Both the position numbers and the translations under genes were made by a program. DNA of 6,321 nt from Planctomycetota bacterium. Lineage in GTDB: Bacteria > Planctomycetota > Planctomycetia > Pirellulales > Thermoguttaceae. The notes beneath the pieces were generated by a model, which saw nothing but the letters and a program-made list of their open reading frames with translations, was not told where the DNA came from and made no database searches. Each line of letters starts with the position of its first letter. The stretch's first letter is position 1. Shown piece after piece: positions 1 through 5,232 of the stretch. The stretch lies in NCBI GenBank assembly GCA_021784975.1, contig JAJYGU010000343.1:1-6321 (forward strand). The letters are read 5' to 3'.

Positions 1-353
1 CCATGGACGGCGGTGATCAGGTCCTGCGGCCGTAGCCCGGCGCGCTCCGCGGGGCCGCCGGGGTGCACGGCCACAACGCGGACGCCCCGGCTGCGGTCAT
101 ATCGATCGTCGACTGCCATGCCGAGGTAGACCGGCTCGCGGGCCACCGGACCGCCCATGCGCGCGCCGGACATAATTGGAAAGGCCGGTTGGGGCGTCGC
201 AGGGGGAGTGGCGGCAACCGATGAGTCGTTGCGTTGCCGGATCTGGCGATCCAAGCGTTCCAATTCCGACTGCCCCGGCGCCGTTGGCACGAGCATGAGC
301 GCGACGATCGCTAGCGGCACCGAAGCGAGCAAGGTTCTGGCGAGGAAAAGCAT
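1..353 (-). CDS. Exported PDZ-domain protein, N-terminal part (runs off left edge)
   Basis: Reading the minus strand from the ATG at 353-351 gives 117 complete codons without a stop, continuing beyond base 1. Residues 1-28 form a signal peptide: a short Arg-containing start, a hydrophobic stretch around 8-23 (LLASVPLAIVALMLVP) and a small-residue end near TAPGQ. Residues 29-42 (SELERLDRQIRQRN) are charged and helix-like. Residues 45-75 are a Pro/Ala-rich linker. From residue 76 a PDZ domain begins: YLGMAVDD, then GVRVVAVHPGGPAERAGLRPQD, the ligand-loop and beta-strand pattern of PDZ domains in exported proteases and scaffolds, where the domain binds peptide C-termini. The catalytic or partner domain, if any, lies outside the window, so protease, scaffold or secretion component cannot be told apart. 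No clear Shine-Dalgarno precedes the ATG; a downstream Met at residue 20 would destroy the signal peptide. The gene is divergent from the TPR gene. PDZ identity is confident; overall function is unknown. Confidence 0.85.
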   Translation of the reverse strand, partial: MLFLARTLLASVPLAIVALMLVPTAPGQSELERLDRQIRQRNDSSVAATPPATPQPAFPIMSGARMGGPVAREPVYLGMAVDDRYDRSRGVRVVAVHPGGPAERAGLRPQDLITAVH

Positions 354-366
354 GGCGGAGTGGGAA

Positions 367-391
367 AGGGGTCAGAGATCAGGGGTCAGGG
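367..391. repeat. Short direct repeat AGGGGTCAG x2
   Basis: The 9-mer AGGGGTCAG occurs at 367-375 and again at 381-389, a period of 14 bp with the related AGATC between. It lies in the likely 5' leader of the PDZ gene. From general familiarity, GGTCAGGG/GATCAGGG-type strings recur in planctomycete spacers; that they are a dispersed family here is inference and cannot be shown from one window. Confidence 0.5.
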
Positions 392-412
392 AACCAAAGC
401 AAACTCCACGTT

Positions 413-418
413 ATTATA
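413..418 (-). promoter_or_regulatory. Candidate -10 box for the PDZ gene
   Basis: The minus strand reads GGTATAATAACG here, an exact TATAAT. At the expected 16-18 bp upstream no TTGACA-like box is seen (GCTCTC at 17 bp). Transcription would start near 406 and leave a leader of about 50 nt before the ATG at 353. The exact -10 in an AT-rich island supports it; the missing -35 lowers confidence. Confidence 0.45.
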
Positions 419-486
419 CCGAACGGTCGCCGCACGAGAGCCCCTCGCCCGTAGTAATGCAATTCCCGAGGCTGTCAGGCGAGCCG

Positions 487-514
487 TTGACCACTCGATT
501 GCCGACCGTACGAT
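487..514 (+). promoter_or_regulatory. Candidate sigma-70 promoter for the TPR gene
   Basis: TTGACC at 487-492 matches the -35 consensus at five of six positions. TACGAT at 509-514 matches the -10 at four of six, with a 16-bp spacer. Transcription would start near 521 and give a leader of about 160 nt before the ATG at 682. This is a pattern match only. Confidence 0.3.
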
Positions 515-624
515 TCCTACAGGACAGTTAACCACGTTGAGAAGCCGCGCTTCAGGAGGATTGCGCGGCCATCAGCGCTGCGAGGTACGCGATCGGTAGG
601 AGGCGCCGGCGGGTTGCCTAGACG

Positions 625-636
625 GCCGGGCCCGGC
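625..636. repeat. Perfect 12-bp GC palindrome
   Basis: GCCGGGCCCGGC reads the same on both strands. It sits about 45 bp before the TPR start, within the likely untranslated leader. It could be an operator half-site pair or chance in GC-rich sequence; there is no loop, so a hairpin would be short. CCGGCGGG also occurs twice around it (606-613 and 632-639). Confidence 0.35.
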
Positions 637-681
637 GGGCATCGCGTGCCCCTTTCTGGTCGTCCACAGAGGAGGCGGAAG

Positions 682-1452
682 ATGTCGGCAAGATATCGAA
701 TGGCGTTTGTGGGCTTGCTTAGTGTGAGCTTGGCAACCGTGTTTTCTCCTGCACCGGCTGCGTTAGCTGGCGGAACTGACAACGCCGGTGGCGGACCCGG
801 AGAATCGAGTCACTACTACGCCCCGTATGGCGACATCTCCGGCAACGACGCGGCAGCGCACGCGACGGTGAGTTCCGCCAGCAAAGCGGCCGAAAGCACC
901 CCGCAGCAGATCGCCAGCGAGGGCTCGGAGTTCTACACGCAGGGGCTGGCCGCCTTTCGCGCGGGAAACTATGGCAACGCCAGCCGGTTGGCGGCCCATG
1001 CAGCCATCGACGAGCCGCGGAATCCGGAGGTACACGTCCTGGCCATGCTGGGCCTGTTCGCCATGGGCGACTACCGCGGCTCCGCTATGGAGGCCCACGC
1101 GGTAGCGGCCATAAGCCACATCCCTGACTGGGCCAAACTGTATTCCATTTACCAGAATCCCCAGCCGTACACCGACCAACTGCGAAAGCTGGAGAAGTTT
1201 GTCGAGCAACATCCAACCGCCGCCGAGGGACGCTTCCTGTTAGGCTTCCAGTACATGATGATCGGTCAGAAGAATGCCGCCCGCGACGAATTCTTGGCAG
1301 CGGTAAGGCTGACCCCACGAGACAAGTTGGCCGACAAGCTGCTGGCGCAAGAGGGCGGAGTGGTGCCGTCCGGGATCAGCCCGCGACCCGAGCCAGGCCC
1401 GAGTCGGAGTGCCTCAAAGAAGGCGATGCCCCCGGCGCCAATCGTCAGGTAG
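682..1452 (+). CDS. Exported tetratricopeptide-repeat protein
   Basis: The ATG at 682 is chosen because GAGGAGG (669-675) precedes it by 6 nt and because a clean signal peptide follows at once. A GTG 12 codons upstream (646) is in frame but would put charged residues ahead of the signal. The protein has 256 residues. Residues 1-30 are a signal peptide (hydrophobic MAFVGLLSVSLATVF, ending APAALAG). Residues 31-80 are Gly/Ser/Ala-rich and probably disordered. TPR-like helix pairs lie at about 85-112 (FYTQGLAAFRAGNYGNA), 115-148 (VLAMLGLFAMGDYRGSAMEA) and 181-214 (AEGRFLLGFQYMMIGQKNAA), with the usual small, aromatic and Ala positions. A charged helix (YTDQLRKLEKFVEQHP, 163-178) joins the second and third. 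The tail after 225 is Pro/Ser-rich. TPRs bind other proteins; no enzymatic domain is present, so a periplasmic scaffold is the likely role. The partner is unknown. The gene is divergent from the PDZ gene and convergent with nrdJ. Confidence 0.9.
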   Translation: MSARYRMAFVGLLSVSLATVFSPAPAALAGGTDNAGGGPGESSHYYAPYGDISGNDAAAHATVSSASKAAESTPQQIASEGSEFYTQGLAAFRAGNYGNASRLAAHAAIDEPRNPEVHVLAMLGLFAMGDYRGSAMEAHAVAAISHIPDWAKLYSIYQNPQPYTDQLRKLEKFVEQHPTAAEGRFLLGFQYMMIGQKNAARDEFLAAVRLTPRDKLADKLLAQEGGVVPSGISPRPEPGPSRSASKKAMPPAPIVR

Positions 1453-1531
1453 CTGGGCGATTGAGTACCCTGCCCACGTTCGCTGCGGGCATGGATCCGC
1501 ATACAGCGAGACGCCCTCACGCCCAGCCCAT

Positions 1532-1546
1532 CTCCCGACGGGGGAG
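1532..1546. terminator. Inverted repeat between convergent genes, possible weak bidirectional terminator
   Basis: CTCCC at 1532-1536 pairs with GGGAG at 1542-1546 around a 5-base loop. It lies between the TPR stop (1452) and the nrdJ stop (1559), where a terminator serving both genes would be expected. Neither strand has a T-run after the stem, so it is not a typical rho-independent terminator. The surrounding CCTCACGCCCAGCCC... GGGGAGGGGAACC (1515-1553) resembles C/G-rich REP-like spacer repeats. A second weak stem, GCCC/GGGC, lies near 1472-1490. Confidence 0.3.
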
Positions 1547-1558
1547 GGGAACCGGTAA

Positions 1559-4500
1559 TTACGAGCAGCCCATACTGCTGCCGCAGTTGTAACAGAGATA
1601 ACAGTTTCCGTTACGAACCGTAATTGCCCCGCAATTGTCGCAGGCCGGGGCGTCGGTCTGGAAGGAGGCGAACTGCTCGTTTCGGGCAGCCTCCGAGGCA
1701 ACCGCTTCGGCGAGGGCGGTAGCCTGCGACGGCTCGCTTGCTGAATCGCGGGTGGCAATGTGCTCAATGGCCGCCGATTTGTGATGGCCGAGGGTCCCGC
1801 TCCGTTTGGCGGACTGTCGCGGGTGCATCCCGTTTCCGTTGGCAGAACTCATACCCGATGGGCCGACGGCTGAGCCAGGAGTCTTGACCGATCCTTGGGC
1901 CGCGTTTGGCCCGCCGGCCTTCGTGGCGGCGGGCCCCGGCTCGCCTTCGGCGTCTCCCAGTTCAGCGTGGGGTGGGTCAGTGGGAGAAGGGGGCACGGCC
2001 CGGTTCGCCTCGCGATAGCCCGGCAAGAAGGTGATCCCCAGCCAGCGGAAGATGTAATCGACGATGCTTTTGGCGATGCGGATGTCGGGGTTCTTCGTAA
2101 AGCCCATCGGCTCGAAGCGGGTGTGGGAGAACTTGTTGACGTAGACCTCCAAGGGCACGCCGTATTGCAAGCTCATTGAGACGGCGGTGCCGAAGCAGTC
2201 CATCAGGCCGCCGACCGTGCTCCCTTCTTTGGCCATGGTGATGAACAACTCGCCGGGCCGGCCATCGGGATACAGCCCGACGGTGATATAGCCCTCGTGC
2301 CCGGAGACGCTGAACTTGTGGGTGATCGACTGCCGGGTGTCGGGCAGGCGTTCGCGGCGCGGGGCCGGCAGCACTTCGGCCTTTCCAGCCGCCTTCTTGT
2401 TCTTGGTCGATAGGGGCTGGGCCTCCTTCGAGCCGTCGCGGTAGATGGCCAGGGCCTTCAGTCCCAGCCGCCAACCTTCCATGTAGGCGTCGGCCACGTC
2501 ATCGAGCGTGGATTCCCGCGGCATGTTCACCGTCTTGGAGATCGCCCCGGAGATGAACGGCTGGGCGGCGGCCATCATCTGGATGTGCGCCCGCCAAGAG
2601 ATCGAGCGTTTGCCGTGCCGCGGGGTAAAGGCGCAATCAAACACCGGCAGGTGCTCGGCCGCCAGCTCGGGCGCGCCCTCGATCGTATCGTGCTGGTCGA
2701 TGTACGCCACCATGCCTGCGACCTGCGGTTCGTCGTAACCCAAGCGGCGCAAGGCCGCCGGCACCGTCTGATTGACGATCTTCAACATCCCGCCGCCGGC
2801 CAACTGCTTGTATTTGACCAGGGCGATTTCCGGCTCGATGCCGGTGGTGTCGCAATCCATCATGAAGCTGATGGTGCCGGTCGGCGCCAGCACCGTCGCC
2901 TGGGCGTTGCGGAAGCCGCAGCGGCGGCCGTAAGCGAGCACCTTGTCCCAAAGATTGCGGGCGGCGTCTTGGAGATACTTCGGGCAACCCTTGATTTCTT
3001 CGACCTTCTCCCAGTGCATCTCCATCACGCGGAGCATCGGCTCGCGGTTCTTCTCGTAGACCTCGAAGGGGCCGACGGCCGACGCCAACTCGGTGCTGGT
3101 GTAGCAGGCCGCTCCATGCAACAGGGCCGTGACCACGCCGCACAGGCCGCGGGCCTCCTCGGAATCGTAGGGCAGGCCGGCCGACATCACCAGGCTGCCC
3201 AGGTTCGAATAGCCCAGCCCGATCGGACGGTAGCGGTGGCTGTTGGCCGCGATCCGCCGGGTGGGATAGCTGGCGTGATCGACCAGGATCTCCTGGGCGA
3301 TGAACACCACCCGGCAGGCGGCCTGGAACCGCTCGGCGTCGAAAATGCCGTCGTCGCCGCAAAACTTCATCAGGTTGACGCTCGCCAGGTTGCAGGCCGT
3401 GTCGTCCAGGAACATGTACTCCGAGCACGGGTTGCTGGCGTTGATCCGGCCGGAGTTGGGGCAGGTGTGCCAACGGTTGACGGTGGTATCGTATTGAACG
3501 CCCGGATCGCCGCAGCACCAGGCCGAGTTGGCGATGGTGGTGAACATCTCGCGGGCCGGATACGACGGCCCGGTCTTGTGCGGATCGGTGACCCAATGCG
3601 TCGTCCAGGGCTGATCGGTCTCGACGGCGTGCATGAAGTCGTCGCTTAAACGGACCGAAAGATTGGCGTTTTGGAACAGTACCGTGTCGTAGGCCTCTAG
3701 CGGATCGTAGCCTTCCTCCACCAGCACGCGGACCTTCTTCTCCTCGCGGTTCTTGCACTGGATGAACTCCATCACGTCGGGATGCCAGTCTTTCAAGGAC
3801 TGCATCTTGGCGGCCCGGCGGGTCTTGCCGCCGCTCTTGACCACCGCGGCGATCTGGTCGTAGACCCGCATGAACGACAACGGACCCGACGGCTTGCCCC
3901 CGCCGGAAAGCTTCTCGCGGTGCGAGCGGAGGGTCGACAAGTCGGTCCCCGTCCCCGAGCCGAATTTGAAGAGCATCGCTTCGCTGCGGGCCAGCTCCAT
4001 GATGTCTTCCATGTTGTCGCCGACGCTTTGAATGAAGCAGGCCGAGGCCTGCGGAAACTCGTAGGGGTTCTCGGGCTGGATGGCGGCCTGGCTCTTCCGG
4101 TCCCAGTGCCAGTTGCACATGGCCCCCTTGATGCCGTACTGATGGTAGAGGCCCACGTTAAACCAGACCGGCGAATTGAAGGAGGCGTGCTGGTGCAGGC
4201 AGAGCCAGACCAGCTCGCGGTAGAATCGCTGGCCGTCCTCGGCGGTGACAAAGTAGCCGTCGTCGACGCCCCAGTCGGCAATCGTGCGGCAGACGCGGTG
4301 CACCAGTTGACGGACGCCCTTCTCGCGCTCGCTGGTGTTCACCTCGCCGTACAAGTACTTGTTGGCAACCACATTGGTGGCCAATTGGCTCCAATCGGCC
4401 GGCACCTCGCAGTCGCGCTGCTCGAAGAGCACTTCGCCCCCTTCGCCCTTGATGGTGGCGACCCGCAGGTCCCATGGGACGGTGTCGAACGGATCGGCGG

Positions 4501-4633
4501 CCTCTTGGGGACAGAACACAGACGGAATTGTGAGTCCTTCGGCCGCCGGCCGACGACCTTTTGAGACGGCCGCCATGGGCTCCTCCACTGCTGCGACCGA
4601 ACTGGCCAAGCCTTGATGTTCTGGTTTATCCAT
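1559..4633 (-). CDS. nrdJ: Adenosylcobalamin-dependent (class II) ribonucleotide reductase
   Basis: NrdJ reduces ribonucleotides, probably diphosphates, to deoxyribonucleotides in the cytoplasm. It uses AdoCbl to make the thiyl radical, so it needs neither oxygen nor a small radical subunit. The ATG at 4633 is preceded by AGGAGG with 9-nt spacing; an in-frame TTG at 4792 has no such site. The product has 1024 residues. Visible motifs: ASACF with redox Cys199; GSGTGTDLSTLR (225-236); NPCSE (401-405) with Asn401, radical Cys403 and Glu405; TACNLASVNL with the second redox Cys414; and phosphate-binding APTGTIS (583-589). Equivalents in the Thermotoga enzyme are Cys134, Cys322 and Cys333. A TSCPD-like region lies near 770-870 (GGLMDCFGTAVSMSLQYGVP; NPDIRIAKSIVDYIFRWLG). 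A Pro/Gly/Ala/Ser-rich linker of about 110 residues (about 876-990) leads to a terminal zinc-ribbon/redox tail with cysteines 998, 1001, 1011, 1014, 1017 and 1023. No ATP-cone is evident in the first 85 residues. The gene is single, with likely NrdR control upstream. Confidence 0.98.
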   Translation of the reverse strand: MDKPEHQGLASSVAAVEEPMAAVSKGRRPAAEGLTIPSVFCPQEAADPFDTVPWDLRVATIKGEGGEVLFEQRDCEVPADWSQLATNVVANKYLYGEVNTSEREKGVRQLVHRVCRTIADWGVDDGYFVTAEDGQRFYRELVWLCLHQHASFNSPVWFNVGLYHQYGIKGAMCNWHWDRKSQAAIQPENPYEFPQASACFIQSVGDNMEDIMELARSEAMLFKFGSGTGTDLSTLRSHREKLSGGGKPSGPLSFMRVYDQIAAVVKSGGKTRRAAKMQSLKDWHPDVMEFIQCKNREEKKVRVLVEEGYDPLEAYDTVLFQNANLSVRLSDDFMHAVETDQPWTTHWVTDPHKTGPSYPAREMFTTIANSAWCCGDPGVQYDTTVNRWHTCPNSGRINASNPCSEYMFLDDTACNLASVNLMKFCGDDGIFDAERFQAACRVVFIAQEILVDHASYPTRRIAANSHRYRPIGLGYSNLGSLVMSAGLPYDSEEARGLCGVVTALLHGAACYTSTELASAVGPFEVYEKNREPMLRVMEMHWEKVEEIKGCPKYLQDAARNLWDKVLAYGRRCGFRNAQATVLAPTGTISFMMDCDTTGIEPEIALVKYKQLAGGGMLKIVNQTVPAALRRLGYDEPQVAGMVAYIDQHDTIEGAPELAAEHLPVFDCAFTPRHGKRSISWRAHIQMMAAAQPFISGAISKTVNMPRESTLDDVADAYMEGWRLGLKALAIYRDGSKEAQPLSTKNKKAAGKAEVLPAPRRERLPDTRQSITHKFSVSGHEGYITVGLYPDGRPGELFITMAKEGSTVGGLMDCFGTAVSMSLQYGVPLEVYVNKFSHTRFEPMGFTKNPDIRIAKSIVDYIFRWLGITFLPGYREANRAVPPSPTDPPHAELGDAEGEPGPAATKAGGPNAAQGSVKTPGSAVGPSGMSSANGNGMHPRQSAKRSGTLGHHKSAAIEHIATRDSASEPSQATALAEAVASEAARNEQFASFQTDAPACDNCGAITVRNGNCYLCYNCGSSMGCS

Positions 4634-4641
4634 GCGCGCGT

Positions 4642-4647
4642 TCCTCC
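4642..4647 (-). promoter_or_regulatory. Ribosome binding site that fixes the nrdJ start
   Basis: The minus strand reads AGGAGG, then nine bases, then the ATG at 4633-4631. This strong Shine-Dalgarno sequence decides the start at 4633 over the in-frame TTG at 4792, whose 53-codon extension would read through the leader hairpins and NrdR box 1. Confidence 0.85.
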
Positions 4648-4708
4648 TGACAATCGAGATTTCTGGTGTCCATTCCCGGCGACCGAGAGAATTCTTTCGC
4701 CTCGCATA

Positions 4709-4737
4709 GCCCCGGAGAAATACTTCTTCTAGGGGGC
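4709..4737 (-). promoter_or_regulatory. Leader hairpin A upstream of nrdJ
   Basis: On the minus strand GCCCC (4737-4733) pairs with GGGGC (4713-4709). After a 2x2 internal mismatch, AGAAG pairs with TTTCT (one G-U pair) around the loop AAGTA. The structure is 29 nt long and lies in the nrdJ mRNA leader if transcription starts near 4757 or further upstream. No T-run follows, so it is not a simple terminator. Confidence 0.4.
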
Positions 4738-4751
4738 AATTACTTTTGCCC
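4734..4751 (-). promoter_or_regulatory. Leader hairpin B upstream of nrdJ, overlapping hairpin A
   Basis: On the minus strand GGGCAA (4751-4746) and TTGCCC (4739-4734) are perfectly complementary around the 6-base loop AAGTAA. The 3' arm shares bases 4734-4737 with the 5' arm of hairpin A, so the two cannot form together in full. This may be a leader switch or chance. Confidence 0.4.
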
Positions 4752-4755
4752 GCAT

Positions 4756-4771
4756 CACCAATATATTGTAT
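4756..4771. promoter_or_regulatory. NrdR box 1
   Basis: The 16-mer CACCAATATATTGTAT matches the NrdR consensus aCaCwAtATaTwGtgt at 12 of 16 positions, with a perfect palindromic core CAATATATTG (4759-4768). NrdR is the zinc-ribbon/ATP-cone repressor of ribonucleotide reductase genes. The box overlaps the candidate -10 of nrdJ (TACAAT, 4770-4765). Confidence 0.75.
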
Positions 4772-4792
4772 CTTTCCACGAGACGACCACAA
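4765..4792 (-). promoter_or_regulatory. Candidate proximal promoter of nrdJ
   Basis: On the minus strand TTGTGG (4792-4787; three of six -35 positions) is followed after 16 bp by TACAAT (4770-4765; five of six -10 positions). Transcription would start near 4757, leaving a leader of about 120 nt. Both elements lie inside the two NrdR boxes, which fits repression by promoter occlusion. A distal alternative is listed separately. Confidence 0.45.
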
Positions 4793-4802
4793 TATACAGG
4801 CG
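4787..4802. promoter_or_regulatory. NrdR box 2
   Basis: The 16-mer CCACAATATACAGGCG matches the NrdR consensus at 11 of 16 positions, with core CAATATACAG (4790-4799) matching 9 of 10. Its core starts exactly 31 bp from that of box 1, leaving 15 bp between the 16-bp boxes. This is the spacing known for paired NrdR boxes, which puts both on the same face of the helix. Confidence 0.7.
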
Positions 4803-4812
4803 ATTGGGCCTC

Positions 4813-4840
4813 AATTTATCGTTTTCTAACATCCGGTCAA
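4813..4840 (-). promoter_or_regulatory. Candidate distal promoter of nrdJ
   Basis: On the minus strand TTGACC (4840-4835; five of six) and TAAATT (4818-4813; four of six) are spaced by 16 bp. Transcription would start near 4806, just before NrdR box 2, so NrdR bound at the two boxes would lie over the start and early transcribed region. It competes with the proximal candidate; sequence alone does not decide. Confidence 0.35.
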
Positions 4841-5194
4841 TAACGTCGCGGACCCGTGGGCCTAAGATTCTGTGCGACAGCAAGTTGCGGCTTGGTCGCC
4901 ACTTCAACGTTCGTCAGGTCCGCTGGACGAGTTGCGTGCGAAAGTTCATGGCATCGTTGAAGTTGGGGAATTCCGCGACACTTGGCCGCTTAACACTCCG
5001 CTCATCATACGCCGTGGGATTTTTTCCTCCTCATACGCGTCAAAATGGGGCAGGCGGCGAACCAAGAGAAGGAAACCCTTCTGCGCATCAACCTGCAACG
5101 CGAGCGGCAAGCGAGTCGAGGGTCGAAATACACGCCTCTGCGCCCAGCAACCGATGCGCTCCGATCACCCGTGGTATCGCGCCGCCCGGCAAAC

Positions 5195-5200
5195 TATACT
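5195..5200 (+). promoter_or_regulatory. Candidate -10 box for the SGNH hydrolase gene
   Basis: TATACT at 5195-5200 matches the -10 consensus at five of six positions. It would start transcription near 5207, about 26 nt before the ATG at 5233. The -35 position at 17-bp spacing (TGGTAT) is poor. If real, it supports the 5233 start over upstream in-frame starts. Confidence 0.4.
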
Positions 5201-5232
5201 GCTCTTCGAAGCACATTGGGGAATCCCATCCG

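Larger units (their letters stand above)
354..681. other. Divergent intergenic spacer between PDZ and TPR genes
   Basis: This 328-bp spacer separates two divergently transcribed genes. I see no convincing coding sequence: a 79-codon plus-strand frame starting at 360 has no family character and no ribosome binding site. It holds a TATAAT box facing the PDZ gene, a short direct repeat, a possible promoter facing the TPR gene, a 12-bp palindrome and the TPR ribosome binding site, each listed separately. A second purine-rich AGGAGG at 599-604 has no suitable start codon at normal spacing. Confidence 0.7.
4634..5232. other. Divergent intergenic region between nrdJ and SGNH hydrolase gene
   Basis: This 599-bp spacer has an AT-rich part next to nrdJ (about 4680-4850) that holds two NrdR-like boxes, candidate promoters and leader hairpins. 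The remaining 4850-5232 has no recognised gene. I checked it for tRNA and cobalamin-riboswitch features (T-loop, B12 box) and found none. It has several overlapping stop-free frames but no start with a good ribosome binding site; see the findings. Confidence 0.7.

Noticed and set aside
360..599. A 79-codon plus-strand frame in the PDZ-TPR spacer
   Set aside because: No ribosome binding site, no family character, and it crosses the promoter and repeat elements.
763..1212. A 149-codon minus-strand open frame opposite the TPR gene
   Set aside because: Antisense to a gene with a strong ribosome binding site, signal peptide and TPR pattern.
2585..3649. A 354-codon plus-strand open frame inside nrdJ
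   Set aside because: It is antisense to the confidently identified NrdJ coding sequence, is rich in His, Ala, Gly, Arg and Val as expected of a GC-rich shadow frame, and shows no family motif.
2637..4118. A 493-codon minus-strand open frame offset from nrdJ
   Set aside because: Same strand but shifted frame over the NrdJ catalytic core; composition is Arg/Pro/Gly/His-dominated, typical of an out-of-frame reading.
3782..4564. A 260-codon plus-strand open frame opposite the nrdJ 5' half
   Set aside because: Antisense shadow of nrdJ without ribosome binding site or recognisable motif.
4634..4760. Cobalamin riboswitch upstream of the B12-dependent nrdJ
   Set aside because: The leader from the proximal promoter is only about 120 nt, and no B12-box (GCCACTG-like) or conserved core is found on the minus strand.
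5020..5028. T-run as a plus-strand terminator
   Set aside because: No GC-rich stem-loop directly precedes the run of T residues, and no gene on the plus strand ends before it.
4949..5040. Small minus-strand peptide starting MMSGVLSG after GAGGAGG
   Set aside because: The Shine-Dalgarno-like sequence lies about 17 nt from the ATG, too far, and the peptide is only 20 residues.
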